A DNA stretch of 64,000 nt from Clostridia bacterium (GTDB lineage Bacteria > Bacillota_A > Clostridia > Christensenellales > Aristaeellaceae): contig BNUH01000001.1 of assembly GCA_025997215.1 (NCBI GenBank), positions 74,447-138,446 of the forward strand. Direction: 5' to 3'. The first letter of the stretch is position 1; each line of letters starts with the position of its first letter. Made by a program: the position numbers and the translations under genes. The notes under the pieces were generated by a model. It did no database searches and had not been told where the DNA came from. It saw only the letters and a program-made list of their open reading frames with translations. This document shows positions 8,962 to 17,240 of the stretch, piece by piece.

Positions 8962-10030
8962 CGAAATGCGCGCGGAGTTCCTGGTATATCGGGTCGCTCG
9001 GTTCCTGTTCAAGCAGTTGAGCAAGCGCGGCGTCGTAGATGGCCGTGTTGTAATGCTCTTCAATGTCGTAGTCGGTTGTGTAACCGAACTCGACCACTCC
9101 GGTTTTCAGCGCGCTCGTCGCTTTTTTATCCGGATCAGGATGGCTTAACGCGTGCCCGCCGTACACCTCAAACTCAATGCTGTCAAGCTCGATGTCGATG
9201 TATACCTTCACATCCGCTATCGTCTTATCATGATTCTCTTGCGAGAACTTGTACGCGCGAATGATCGCACGCTCGAACGCGGCGTATGTATTGGGTTTGT
9301 CCTCGAGCGCTTCGGTCAGCGCGACCTGACGGCAGCAGGGCTGATTCTCAAACAACGGCTCTTCGTTGCAGTAGTAGATCACCTCATAGCCCAGGTTTTT
9401 CGCTATGGACGTATAAGGGCTGTAAGCGCTGGCAGCGTCAATGCTCTCATTCGCCAACGCGTTAAACGCATCCTTCTGGCTGTCAAAGTAGATGACGTTG
9501 ACGTCCTTGCCATCTTCAGGCGCGCCATAGGAAAGCCCGGCTTCGGTAAGGAGTTGCAGCAGTTCGAGATCCTGCACGCTGTTCTTGACCGACGCGACGT
9601 TCTTGCCCTTCAGGATCGTAATATCCCATGAATCCAGCCCGTCGAACAGCTCCGGCTTACCCACGTACCCATGGCCATTGGACATCGCCCCGCCAAATAT
9701 GGAGACCGGATGTTCCTGGCTTTGGAACGTTATCGTTGGCACAGAACCGATGAAGGCGGCATCTAGTTGCCCTGCTTCAAGCGCCGTTACCATCTCGCCG
9801 GCGCTGGAGAACAGCAGTAGCTCCGCGTCGAGCCCTTCTTCCTTAAAGAAGCCCTCTTCCTGCGCCACGAATCCAAGTAGATGCGCGGTGGAATTCAAGT
9901 GACCGAGCTTGAACGTCGTCTGCTCCAGCGCCGACGCGTCCGCTGCAACAGCAGAACTTGCTCCAAAGGCAGCGAGCACAATGGCTAGCGCGAGAAGCAC
10001 CACAATACCTTGGGTTTTACGCATTTTCAT
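8945..10030 (-). CDS. ABC transporter substrate-binding protein, NMT1/TauA/SsuA type
   Basis: About 361 residues with a signal peptide (MRKTQGIVVLLALAIVLAAF...AVAA) and no lipobox. The mature protein opens with TTFKLGHLNSTAHLLGFVAQEEGFFKEEGLDAELL, the hallmark of NMT1-like binding proteins. QLDAAFIGSVPTI and the LKGKNVASV segment are also typical. The frame is open to 10132, but GGAGGGG lies just before the ATG at 10030 (second ATG at 10024). The family binds sulfonates, nitrate, pyrimidine precursors or aromatic acids. It is the first gene of the operon and has a good sigma-A promoter upstream. Ligand unknown; linkage to PaaK and an aminotransferase makes an aryl acid or amino acid attractive. 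Confidence 0.9.
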   Translation of the reverse strand: MKMRKTQGIVVLLALAIVLAAFGASSAVAADASALEQTTFKLGHLNSTAHLLGFVAQEEGFFKEEGLDAELLLFSSAGEMVTALEAGQLDAAFIGSVPTITFQSQEHPVSIFGGAMSNGHGYVGKPELFDGLDSWDITILKGKNVASVKNSVQDLELLQLLTEAGLSYGAPEDGKDVNVIYFDSQKDAFNALANESIDAASAYSPYTSIAKNLGYEVIYYCNEEPLFENQPCCRQVALTEALEDKPNTYAAFERAIIRAYKFSQENHDKTIADVKVYIDIELDSIEFEVYGGHALSHPDPDKKATSALKTGVVEFGYTTDYDIEEHYNTAIYDAALAQLLEQEPSDPIYQELRAHFDANDI

Positions 10031-10120
10031 TGACCCCTCCAACTTTCCAATTTTCCTTGTTTCGTAGTGGACGTAATGATCCCACAAATTCATACTTAAC
10101 AGGTGTGAATTATACATAAC

Positions 10121-10148
10121 ATAATACACCAATTAGGCCGATTGTCAA
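10121..10148 (-). promoter_or_regulatory. Sigma-A promoter of the TauABC-PaaK-aminotransferase operon
   Basis: On the minus strand TTGACA (10148-10143), a 16-base spacer and TATTAT (10126-10121). An imperfect inverted repeat, GGTGT...ACACC at 10102-10130, overlaps the -10 box and could be an operator. Confidence 0.75.
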
Positions 10149-10288
10149 GTCGACATTATTCACAATTTTCCAGCAAATTTGTTATCTGTTTTTTTCCCAG
10201 ATACCCAAGCAATGTCAGAGTTGCCCACGTCTCTATCGAAAGGTATGCGTAAAATGGGGGCCGGGAGGCGTCTATTTCCACATAAAAC

Positions 10289-10316
10289 GAGGAATCCAGC
10301 AGATGCTGGATTCCTC
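10289..10316 (-). terminator. Intrinsic terminator of the tRNA-Ser gene
   Basis: A perfect 13-bp stem, GAGGAATCCAGCA with its complement around a two-base turn, five bases past the tRNA 3' end on the minus strand and followed by GTTTTATG. Confidence 0.75.
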
Positions 10317-10321
10317 AATCT

Positions 10322-10410
10322 GCGGAGAGGGCGGGATTCGAACCCGCGTGGGGTTGCCCCCTAACGGTTTTCAAGACCGCCGCGTTATGACCGCTTCGCT
10401 ACCTCTCCGC
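10322..10410 (-). tRNA. tRNA-Ser (anticodon UGA)
   Basis: 89 nucleotides that fold as a class II tRNA. The acceptor stem pairs GCGGAGA with TCTCCGC. The anticodon loop is CTTGAAA with anticodon TGA. A long variable arm (GGGGGCAACCCC) follows, and the T-arm holds GGTTCGAATCC. The long variable arm is typical of tRNA-Ser. CCA is not encoded. It lies downstream of degV on the same strand and has its own terminator. Confidence 0.96.
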
Positions 10411-10531
10411 GCGTCGCATCCGCTCCTGCGGGAAAGGGACTCACGTCCCCTTCCCGACCATCCCCCGGGGTTTGGAACGAACGGGGGTTGGTGTCGGACG
10501 TATGGGAATCGTCAATGGCCAGTGCCGAGGG

Positions 10532-11392
10532 TTATGGCTTATCGATGAATAATACTCCGAGAGTATTCTGCCCGCAGTGGCTTGTGATTACACAGCCGGC
10601 CTGGTTTTCGATCACCTCGTCAAAATAATGCAGGTTGGTTATCTCCTCGCGCACCGCATCAAGCGCGGCAGGATCGGTGTCCAGCGTGGAGGTGAGGAAT
10701 ACGCGTTTTGGGTCGATACGGCCGACCGCGTTTGCTAGCACGGACTGCGCGTACTGACGCGCCACGCTTACATAACCGCCGCGGTATTTTTCCGTCGGCG
10801 ATAATTCGCCGTGGATTACGTCGATGCGCGGCTTAATTTTCAACAGCATCGCGCTGATGTTCTGTACCGCCGAGCAGCGTCCGCCGTAGTAGAGGTACGT
10901 CAACGTATCCAGCACAAAACTGGCGCGAACACGCGGTATCACGTCCGTCAACGCTTTGGCGATCTCGGCGGCGCTGCGGCCCTCATTGGCCAGGTCGCAC
11001 GCGGCCAGCACCAGCTCACCTATCCCGGATGAAAGGCTCTGGCTGTTCACGCAGTAGATCGGGTGGCCGGGGAATTCGGCGGCCGCAGTCCTGGCGCTGT
11101 TGAGCGTTGTGGACATAGCCTCCGAAATCCCGATGAATACTATCTCATCGCCCGCTTTTACCAGCGGCTCGAATATCGCAACGAAATCGCCGATCGTAGG
11201 CGCGGAAGTTTTCGGCGGCTTTTTCGTGCGGTCGAAGTATTCATATAGATCGCGCGGATGCGCCTGGATGCCGTCCATCAGGCTGTCGCTGTCAAGCGTG
11301 ATGTACAGCGGCACGATGCCGATATTATACCGCTTGATCAGGTCGCTTGTCAAATCGGATGTCGAATCCGCCAATATTTTGACGCGAGCCAT
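10532..11392 (-). CDS. DegV family fatty-acid-binding protein
   Basis: A 286-residue cytoplasmic protein. It opens VKILADSTSDLTSDL, then has IGIVPLYITLDSDSLMDG, TSAPTIGDFVAIFEPLVKAGDEIVFIGIS, and a late GRCSAVQNISAMLLKIKP segment, all standard DegV features. Family members bind a fatty acid, and some present acyl chains to a fatty-acid kinase. AAGGAG lies before the ATG at 11392; the upstream in-frame GTG at 11398 touches that site and is rejected. A perfect TGTACA palindrome lies 20 bases upstream. Ordinary family length. Confidence 0.93.
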   Translation of the reverse strand: MARVKILADSTSDLTSDLIKRYNIGIVPLYITLDSDSLMDGIQAHPRDLYEYFDRTKKPPKTSAPTIGDFVAIFEPLVKAGDEIVFIGISEAMSTTLNSARTAAAEFPGHPIYCVNSQSLSSGIGELVLAACDLANEGRSAAEIAKALTDVIPRVRASFVLDTLTYLYYGGRCSAVQNISAMLLKIKPRIDVIHGELSPTEKYRGGYVSVARQYAQSVLANAVGRIDPKRVFLTSTLDTDPAALDAVREEITNLHYFDEVIENQAGCVITSHCGQNTLGVLFIDKP

Positions 11393-11411
11393 GTTCACTC
11401 CTTAATCATTC

Positions 11412-11430
11412 ATGTACATTTACTGTACAT
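11412..11430. promoter_or_regulatory. Perfect inverted repeat, possible operator upstream of degV
   Basis: ATGTACA, a 5-base spacer TTTAC, then TGTACAT. It is 19 bases upstream of the degV start and 20 bases past the end of the next gene upstream. It has the size of a dimeric repressor site; no T-tract, so not a terminator. Confidence 0.45.
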
Positions 11431-11449
11431 TCATTGAATTCCGTAGACG

Positions 11450-12232
11450 CTAATTGGCGACATAACGCTGGGCTGTCAGCCTCGGCGCGCCGTCCTGCCA
11501 TACCATAGTTGAGACGATGAATCCCAGCGGTTGTTCCTGTGCGGTAGATGAAACCGTCTGCCACAGGTCCATAGCCAGGCGATCGTTGTACATCGTAAGC
11601 GTGTAATCGTTGAAGCCGGATACCGACGCCCGCAAGGTCGCCGGAACCGTGCCGTCATCCTTGTAAACGGCGCGCGTCTCGTCCGCGCCGATCTGAACGC
11701 TCAGCACAAAATCATATGCTTGGCTGCTCAATTCCAGCACATAACCGCGCGTGAACTCCGCCTGAAAGCGATAATGCGCGTCGGTAGCCGCGTCGGGCAT
11801 GGTGTAAACGGTATACTCGCCCGCAGGCGAAGAGATTATTGTGATCGAATAAGTACCGCTCACGGGGTCGGATGTCAGCGCGATCAAGTCGCTCTCGCCG
11901 CCGCCCGTGAAATCGCCAGAGCTTAGTTTGAGCAATGCGATCGAGTCGCCGGAGCCTATCGGGATAACCGAGCTGCGTTGATCGCCGTACGATACGACCA
12001 GTTGGGTGAAGCCTTGGTTTGGGATGACCTCGACACGATCCGACAGAGCGTCGCCGTCCAGGTAAGCCATTGCGCTTCGGCCATCCTCAACGAGCCAGTT
12101 GAAGTACGGAGCCGCGGCCATCGCGGATGAAGTCAGAGTGCAAGCGAGTATTGACGCCAGTGTTAGTAACAACAACAGGCGTTTGGGGCGAGTGGAGTGC
12201 GTTATCGGGGAAAGTAATGAGGTTATATCCAT
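11450..12232 (-). CDS. Secreted protein of unknown function
   Basis: A 260-residue protein with an N-terminal export signal (PKRLLLLLTLASILACTLTSSAMAAA). The rest is beta-rich. Segments such as YLDGDALSDRVEVIPNQGFTQLVVSYGD and SSGDFTGGGESDLIALTSDPVSGTYSITII resemble the D-x-D-x-x-x-D blades of integrin/VCBS-type propellers, but the calcium loops are incomplete and I cannot assign the family. GGAGTATCACA precedes the ATG. It lies 12 bases downstream of the flippase-like gene on the same strand, so the two are probably co-transcribed and both act at the envelope. Confidence 0.7.
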   Translation of the reverse strand: MDITSLLSPITHSTRPKRLLLLLTLASILACTLTSSAMAAAPYFNWLVEDGRSAMAYLDGDALSDRVEVIPNQGFTQLVVSYGDQRSSVIPIGSGDSIALLKLSSGDFTGGGESDLIALTSDPVSGTYSITIISSPAGEYTVYTMPDAATDAHYRFQAEFTRGYVLELSSQAYDFVLSVQIGADETRAVYKDDGTVPATLRASVSGFNDYTLTMYNDRLAMDLWQTVSSTAQEQPLGFIVSTMVWQDGAPRLTAQRYVAN

Positions 12233-12244
12233 TGTGATACTCCA

Positions 12245-13306
12245 TCAGGGACTGCCGGGCGACGGATCGGGCTTCACGCTGATTTTAACGCGCCGCGTGC
12301 GCAGCATACCTATTAGTAGCGTTAGCGCGCCCGCGAGCAGCGTCAGGTAGTATGTAAAGAAGCGCCACACGAGCATTGCGGGGAATACGCTGGATTCGGG
12401 GAAAATCTTACCAAGGAATAGGTAGAATGAGCCTTCTTGCGCGCCGGACGCGCCGGGCGTAGGGATCATGGACGCGCATAGGTACATGAGCATTTGGATC
12501 GTTACGATAACGCCGTACGATACTGTGCTCCAGCCGAAGCCTCGGTACACAAAATACACCATACTCATATAACAAAGCACCTGACCGCATGATAGTGCGG
12601 CGGACGCGATCATCAGCGCGGGGCGTTTGAATAATTGTTGAGCAATCTGCTCATATTCGCCGACGTATTTGCGCAGGCCTTCCACATTCCTGTCGGGGTT
12701 GCGCAGCACGCGTATACGTCCAAGGAAACGCAGTATCGCTTCGACGGGTTTCGCGATCCACGTGCCTTTGGCAAGGACGAGCACGAGGAAGCCAGTCCAC
12801 ACGAGATTCAGCAGGAGGCCTACTGTCAGTACCCACCTTGTGAGGGTCAGGAGCGACATGGCCGTTCGGCCGTGCACTACCCACATGCCTGTGGTCAGTA
12901 ACACTAGCAGGAATTGGAAACCGGCGGTTTCGACCGCCACTGCTGAGGTGCCGACGCTTGCTGGGATAGAGCGCTTCGTCAGCTCGTATACCTGCATGGG
13001 CTGGCCGCCTGTCGCGGCGGGCGTGATTCCTGCGTAGAATAGGCCTACCAGTGTTACGCGCAGCGCGCCGATCATGCTTAGGTGATGGCCTTGGCAGCGG
13101 CAGTATATGACCAGCGCTAAGGCGCGTAGGCTTATGTACCCGCACCAGCAGGCGGCTACTGCGAATACGAAGCCGCGCCGCACGTTCAGCAGCGCGTTCC
13201 AGGCCTGATGTACATCCTCCGCGGTGAAGCCAAGTACCAGTAAGAACGCCAGCGAAGCGACAGGGAAAAGGATACTGATGATCCATTTAGCCCAGGAGGA
13301 TTTCAT
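12245..13306 (-). CDS. Lysylphosphatidylglycerol synthase/UPF0104-type integral membrane protein
   Basis: A 353-residue protein with about eight hydrophobic segments. The GLFYAGITPAATGGQPMQVYELTKR stretch near residue 90 and the late MLMYLCASMIPTPGASGAQEGSFYLF stretch are the two conserved motifs of the flippase-like domain found in MprF and in stand-alone UPF0104 proteins. There is no C-terminal aminoacyl-transferase domain, so it is a membrane-only member and may move a lipid or lipid-linked sugar. A clear sigma-A promoter lies upstream. A secreted unknown protein follows in the same transcript. Confidence 0.88.
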   Translation of the reverse strand: MKSSWAKWIISILFPVASLAFLLVLGFTAEDVHQAWNALLNVRRGFVFAVAACWCGYISLRALALVIYCRCQGHHLSMIGALRVTLVGLFYAGITPAATGGQPMQVYELTKRSIPASVGTSAVAVETAGFQFLLVLLTTGMWVVHGRTAMSLLTLTRWVLTVGLLLNLVWTGFLVLVLAKGTWIAKPVEAILRFLGRIRVLRNPDRNVEGLRKYVGEYEQIAQQLFKRPALMIASAALSCGQVLCYMSMVYFVYRGFGWSTVSYGVIVTIQMLMYLCASMIPTPGASGAQEGSFYLFLGKIFPESSVFPAMLVWRFFTYYLTLLAGALTLLIGMLRTRRVKISVKPDPSPGSP

Positions 13307-13377
13307 TATAGGTTAAGAACTCCTCTTCTTTGCCAGTATCCACATAAACCGGCAAACGTCTCCTGCCACCCAAACCC

Positions 13378-13406
13378 AGTATACCACACAAACTTCATTA
13401 TGTAAA
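13378..13406 (-). promoter_or_regulatory. Sigma-A promoter of the flippase-like gene
   Basis: Minus strand TTTACA (13406-13401), 17-base spacer ending TGG, and TATACT (13383-13378): both a -35 and an extended -10. About 70 bases before the start codon. Confidence 0.75.
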
Positions 13407-13472
13407 CCCTATGGAAATTGGCCTGCCAGAGTTGTGCAGACCAAACGCCAGCCTCCCTCGAGGTTTGCCTAA

Positions 13473-14116
13473 GAGGAAACAGCCAATCCATTTTGCGGTA
13501 AAAAGTGGGTCCAGGGCAATGCCCTGGCGAGGGTCCAGGGGCGCGAAGCCCCTGGTGGGGCGTTGGGGTGAAACCCCAAACCAACGTTCCAACCCCTAAG
13601 CCCGCAAGAAAATCAACAACTCACCCATTCAAACAACCACGGCGGGCGTATATTAACCAGCAACGGTACATGTGCCCAGCGAAGCGTAGGCGCATATAGA
13701 CAAACACATTGCGCAAACAAAGACTTACATTGCCAACACCAACTCGATATTCTGAATAAGGGAAGCGAGTTTGTGTTGGTTTCGCAAATCTTACAATGCC
13801 AACACTAACTCGATATTCTGAATAAGGGAAGCGAGTTTGTGTTGGTTTCGCAAATCTTTGTTTGCGCAACTCGTTAATCTGTATGCGCCAACGCTTCGCT
13901 AGGCGCATGTAGCGCTGCTGGTTAATATACGCCCGCCGTGGTTGTTTGAATGGGCGAGTTGTTGATTTTCTGGCGGGCTTAGGGGTTGGAACGGTGGAAC
14001 GTTAGATTGTGGCTTCGCCCCAACGCCCCACCAGGGGGCTTTCAGCCCCCTGGACCCCTGACCAGGGCATTGCCCTGGACCTACTTTTTACCGTAAAATG
14101 GATTTACCGTTTCCTC
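13473..14116. repeat. Long nested palindrome (644 bp) made of stacked hairpins
   Basis: This fills most of the 823-base gap between the flippase-like gene and gpmA. The two halves are inverted copies: GAGGAAAC...ATCCATTTT at the left end matches the complement of the right end, and both arms continue inward through AAAAAGT, several G/C-rich hairpins and TTAATATACGCCCGCCGTGG. Left-arm hairpins lie at 13511-13527, 13535-13555 and 13563-13579. The right arm keeps the same hairpins with altered stem lengths and loops. No transposase, no clear target duplication and no convincing gene is present. It may be a non-autonomous mobile repeat or a structured transcript. Confidence 0.8.
13724..13855. repeat. 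Two tandem 66-bp units at the centre of the palindrome
   Basis: Units 13724-13789 and 13790-13855 differ at two positions. Each contains an inverted repeat (CCAACACCAACTCG and CGAGTTTGTGTTGG) around ATATTCTGAATAAGGGAAG. The repeat continues as a short open frame on the minus strand, judged to be chance. Confidence 0.85.
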
Positions 14117-14129
14117 CAGTATTATTACC

Positions 14130-14897
14130 TTAATGCGCCTTCCCCTGGTTAGCCACCGAATTCATCTTCGCCGCAACTGCCGCCTCGTCGCCTAGGTAAT
14201 ACTTCTTGACAACATTGAACTTGCCGTCGAATTCATACACCAGGGGCACGCCCGTGGGTATATTCACCTCCGCGATGTCCGCGTCCGAAATATTATCGAA
14301 ATATTTCACCAGCGCGCGCAGCGAATTCCCATGCGCGGCAATGATTACCCGCTTGCCCAACTCAATCTCCGGCTTGATCACTTCATTATAATACGGCACC
14401 GTCCGCGCGATCGTATCCTTCAGGCTCTCGGTCAATGGCAGCGCACTGCCAGCGTCCGCCCGGTACTGCGCGCTCTTGGCCGGATTGCGCTCGTCGGATT
14501 CCTCCAACGCGGGCGGTTGTATATCGAATGACCGCCGCCAGATCTTCACCTGCGCTTCGCCATACTGCGCAGCCGTTTCGGACTTATTCAAGCCTTGCAA
14601 CGCGCCATAGTGCCGCTCGTTCAGCTTCCAACTCTTATAAACGGGCAGCCATTCGCGGTCCATGCCTTCCAATATATGGTTCAGCGTATGGATAGCCCGC
14701 TTAAGATACGACGTATAGCACACGTCGAAATCATACCCATATTCCTTGAGCGTTTCCCCCGCCTGCTTCGCCTCGGCCACTCCCGTCGCCGACAGATCCA
14801 CATCCGTCCAGCCCGTGAAGCGGTTCTCACGGTTCCAGTCGCTCTCGCCATGCCGTACCAACACGAGCTTCATCGTACCAGCCAAAGTATCCGCCAT
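14130..14897 (-). CDS. gpmA: 2,3-bisphosphoglycerate-dependent phosphoglycerate mutase
   Basis: About 255 residues. It interconverts 3- and 2-phosphoglycerate in glycolysis. [12 protein letters not shown] carries the phosphorylated histidine, the [10 protein letters not shown] segment and [16 protein letters not shown] are family signatures, and [16 protein letters not shown] holds the second catalytic histidine. The frame runs back to 14972, but AAGGAG precedes the ATGs at 14903 and 14897, which bring the length to the usual 250 or so. It stands alone, with the long palindrome downstream. Confidence 0.93.
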   Translation of the reverse strand: MADTLAGTMKLVLVRHGESDWNRENRFTGWTDVDLSATGVAEAKQAGETLKEYGYDFDVCYTSYLKRAIHTLNHILEGMDREWLPVYKSWKLNERHYGALQGLNKSETAAQYGEAQVKIWRRSFDIQPPALEESDERNPAKSAQYRADAGSALPLTESLKDTIARTVPYYNEVIKPEIELGKRVIIAAHGNSLRALVKYFDNISDADIAEVNIPTGVPLVYEFDGKFNVVKKYYLGDEAAVAAKMNSVANQGKAH

Positions 14898-15005
14898 ATC
14901 CATCCACTCCTTATAACCCATCGTCTTGCATTTAACCGCCCCAACAATACCATATCCCACCGCCATGGTCAAGCCAAATCACACACAAGAATCCGAAATA
15001 TATTA

Positions 15006-15034
15006 TTGACAAAGCCGTAACAATATGTTACAAT
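15006..15034 (+). promoter_or_regulatory. Sigma-A promoter of the SpoIID-like gene
   Basis: TTGACA, a 17-base spacer and TACAAT, 36 bases before the start codon at 15070. The near-consensus match suggests strong vegetative expression, not a sporulation sigma factor. Confidence 0.85.
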
Positions 15035-15069
15035 TTCGTCATAGATTCAGCATCAGGAGGATTCAACGC

Positions 15070-17193
15070 ATGCATACCAAACGCGCGACGTCCTTGAACA
15101 TGAAGGCTATTACGAAAATAATAGCGTTAACCCTATCCATACTGACGATGTTAACCATATCACAACCCGCACTCGCCGACAAGATCCCGCTGACCACGCG
15201 CGCCTCCAACGAGAATGGCATGGTGCGCGTACGGCTGGATTCAATCGGCAAGCCCGGCGTTTACAACCTGACAACCACCGGTGCCTACACAGCGGGCGGT
15301 ATCAGCATCCCCAGCGGCGCTAGCGTCGCGGTCTCAGCGAACGGCGGCTCATTTACCATGAGCGTCAACGGTTCGACCCACGACATGGGTGCGTCGTTCT
15401 GGATGGCGCGCGCATCAAACGGTTCCGGCGCAAAAATTCAACAATCCAGCGCGTCCGGCAATGTGTATCCGGGCGACTTCCGATTCTACTATTCCGGCGG
15501 CTCGGCGGCGCTCGTTTGCCGCGTGTATATTGAGGATTACCTGCTGGGTGTGGTCGGTTACGAGATGAGCGACTCATTCCCGCTGGACGCGCTGAAGGCC
15601 CAAGCGATCACGGCGCGCACGTACGCGATGAAGCGCCTCTCATCCGGCAGCGACTGGGACGTGCGCGACACGACATCCGACCAGGTATACAAGGGCACGG
15701 GCAGCGGCGCGAATGTCAAGGCCGCGGTACAAGCCACATCGGGCATGGCACTGATGTATAATAATGAATACTGCTCCGTGTACTACTCATCCTCGAATGG
15801 CGGTCAGACCGAGACGAATGGCCATGCCTGGGGCGGATCGGCGCTGCCGTACTACAAACTGCAGGACGATCCTTACGACCTAGCCAACCCCAGCTCCACA
15901 GTGCGCAAAGCGACAATTTACGCGGAATTCTCGCAGAATACCTCCGCGTTGCAATCCCTTGTAACGGGCAAAGCTGGCAATGTCTCGCGGATTAACGCCG
16001 TCGAAACCGTGACACCCAAGTATGATTCGCCCAGCCGCCTCTACACACAACTCAAGCTGAATGTAACCAAGACGGACGGATCCTCCGCAAGTGTAACGCT
16101 GGATCTATTCGGCGGCGCAGCCAACGCGCTGGGCATGAGCTTATCCGGTCAGAAGAACGAATTATTTACCGTCGAGACTGCCTCGGATGGGTTCCGGCTG
16201 ATGGCGAGGCGTTATGGCCACGGCGTCGGGCTTAGCCAATATGGTGCGCAGCAGATGGCAAAGATAGGTTATGATTATCTAACGATTATGGGATTCTACT
16301 TTCCTGGCGCGACGCTGGTCAAGCATAGTTATACGGCCAGCCTATTGAATGGCAGCGGCACAGCCACGGCTTTAGCGGATAATAACTCATCTTCTGAAGA
16401 TTCAACCGCGTCAACCGCCGCGTCCAGTGGAATCAGCGCAGTGGTTGCGCTGGATGATCCCGCCGCCAGGCTAAACCTGCGCAAATCCCCCAAATCCAAC
16501 GCCGACGTCGTTGCAAAAATCCCCAACGGGTCGACGATTCAGGTTGAGAATACCGATGCCAGCGGCTGGCTGAAGGCGACGTTCGCTGGACGGTCAGGCT
16601 ACATCGCATCCCAATATGTAAGGTATGCCTCCGACGGTGCGGTAACGTTACCCAGTCCTACAGCATCGGCGGCTCCGGAAGCTCCGACCACCACTACCGC
16701 CAGCGCGCCATCCCAAATGCTGGGCACGGGCATCGTCTCACTGGAATCCAGTTCCGGCCATCTGAATCTGCGCGAGTCGCCGACCAACAAGGCCAAGGTG
16801 CTCATCCAAGCCCCGCAAGGCGCGTCCGTCGAGGTGTACGCCCAGAGCGGCCAGTGGATGGAAATCCGTTACAAGGGTACGTATGGCTACGCGGCGGCGC
16901 AGTTCATCCGAATGAATGGCAGCACGGCACCCGTCGTAGCCAGCGTTCCAGTGCAAACGAATACGTCCACAACAACACCTGCCGAAGCGTTCACGCTCCC
17001 GACCGCCAAGGTAAAGACGGAGAGCGGCACGGGCAATGTGTACCTGCGCGCAAAGGCCAACCGCGATTCTGTCGTACTGGAAAAAATCCCGCACGGCACG
17101 TCGGTAATCGTGGTCGGTTCAGAAGGCGATTGGGTATGGGTGGAGTATAAAGGTAAGTCTGGATATATACTATCCGATTATCTAACTTATTAA
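15070..17193 (+). CDS. SpoIID/LytB-domain protein with three C-terminal SH3 domains
   Basis: A 707-residue exported protein. CAGGAGG precedes the ATG at 15070, and the promoter -10 box lies downstream of an earlier in-frame start, ruling that one out. The signal peptide ends near residue 36 (QPALA). The SpoIID domain includes RVYIEDYLLGVVGYEM near residue 151, ALKAQAITARTYAM, and YGHGVGLSQYGAQQMA near residue 382. Three bacterial SH3 repeats follow at about 455-517, 554-613 and 648-707, each with an LNLR or VYLR core. SpoIID proteins are lytic transglycosylases that cut denuded glycan strands; SH3 repeats bind the wall. It lies upstream of an NlpC/P60 gene, consistent with peptidoglycan remodelling. 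Confidence 0.93.
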   Translation: MHTKRATSLNMKAITKIIALTLSILTMLTISQPALADKIPLTTRASNENGMVRVRLDSIGKPGVYNLTTTGAYTAGGISIPSGASVAVSANGGSFTMSVNGSTHDMGASFWMARASNGSGAKIQQSSASGNVYPGDFRFYYSGGSAALVCRVYIEDYLLGVVGYEMSDSFPLDALKAQAITARTYAMKRLSSGSDWDVRDTTSDQVYKGTGSGANVKAAVQATSGMALMYNNEYCSVYYSSSNGGQTETNGHAWGGSALPYYKLQDDPYDLANPSSTVRKATIYAEFSQNTSALQSLVTGKAGNVSRINAVETVTPKYDSPSRLYTQLKLNVTKTDGSSASVTLDLFGGAANALGMSLSGQKNELFTVETASDGFRLMARRYGHGVGLSQYGAQQMAKIGYDYLTIMGFYFPGATLVKHSYTASLLNGSGTATALADNNSSSEDSTASTAASSGISAVVALDDPAARLNLRKSPKSNADVVAKIPNGSTIQVENTDASGWLKATFAGRSGYIASQYVRYASDGAVTLPSPTASAAPEAPTTTTASAPSQMLGTGIVSLESSSGHLNLRESPTNKAKVLIQAPQGASVEVYAQSGQWMEIRYKGTYGYAAAQFIRMNGSTAPVVASVPVQTNTSTTTPAEAFTLPTAKVKTESGTGNVYLRAKANRDSVVLEKIPHGTSVIVVGSEGDWVWVEYKGKSGYILSDYLTY

Positions 17194-17240
17194 TTAATCA
17201 ATATTAATCCGGAGTTATACCGGAAGGGAGGTATTCACAG

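Noticed and set aside
8962..9063. Longer N-terminus for the TauB-type ATPase
   Set aside because: It would overlap the binding-protein gene by 119 bases and adds residues absent from the family.
10179..10548. Short plus-strand frames around 10.2-10.5 kb
   Set aside because: They run through the tRNA-Ser gene and its terminator on the opposite strand.
13724..13855. CRISPR-like array
   Set aside because: Only two adjacent 66-bp units without spacers and no cas genes nearby.
13621..13908. 95-residue open frame on the minus strand inside the first palindrome
   Set aside because: It is a by-product of the tandem 66-bp units and inverted arms; no ribosome site and low-complexity, Arg-rich composition.
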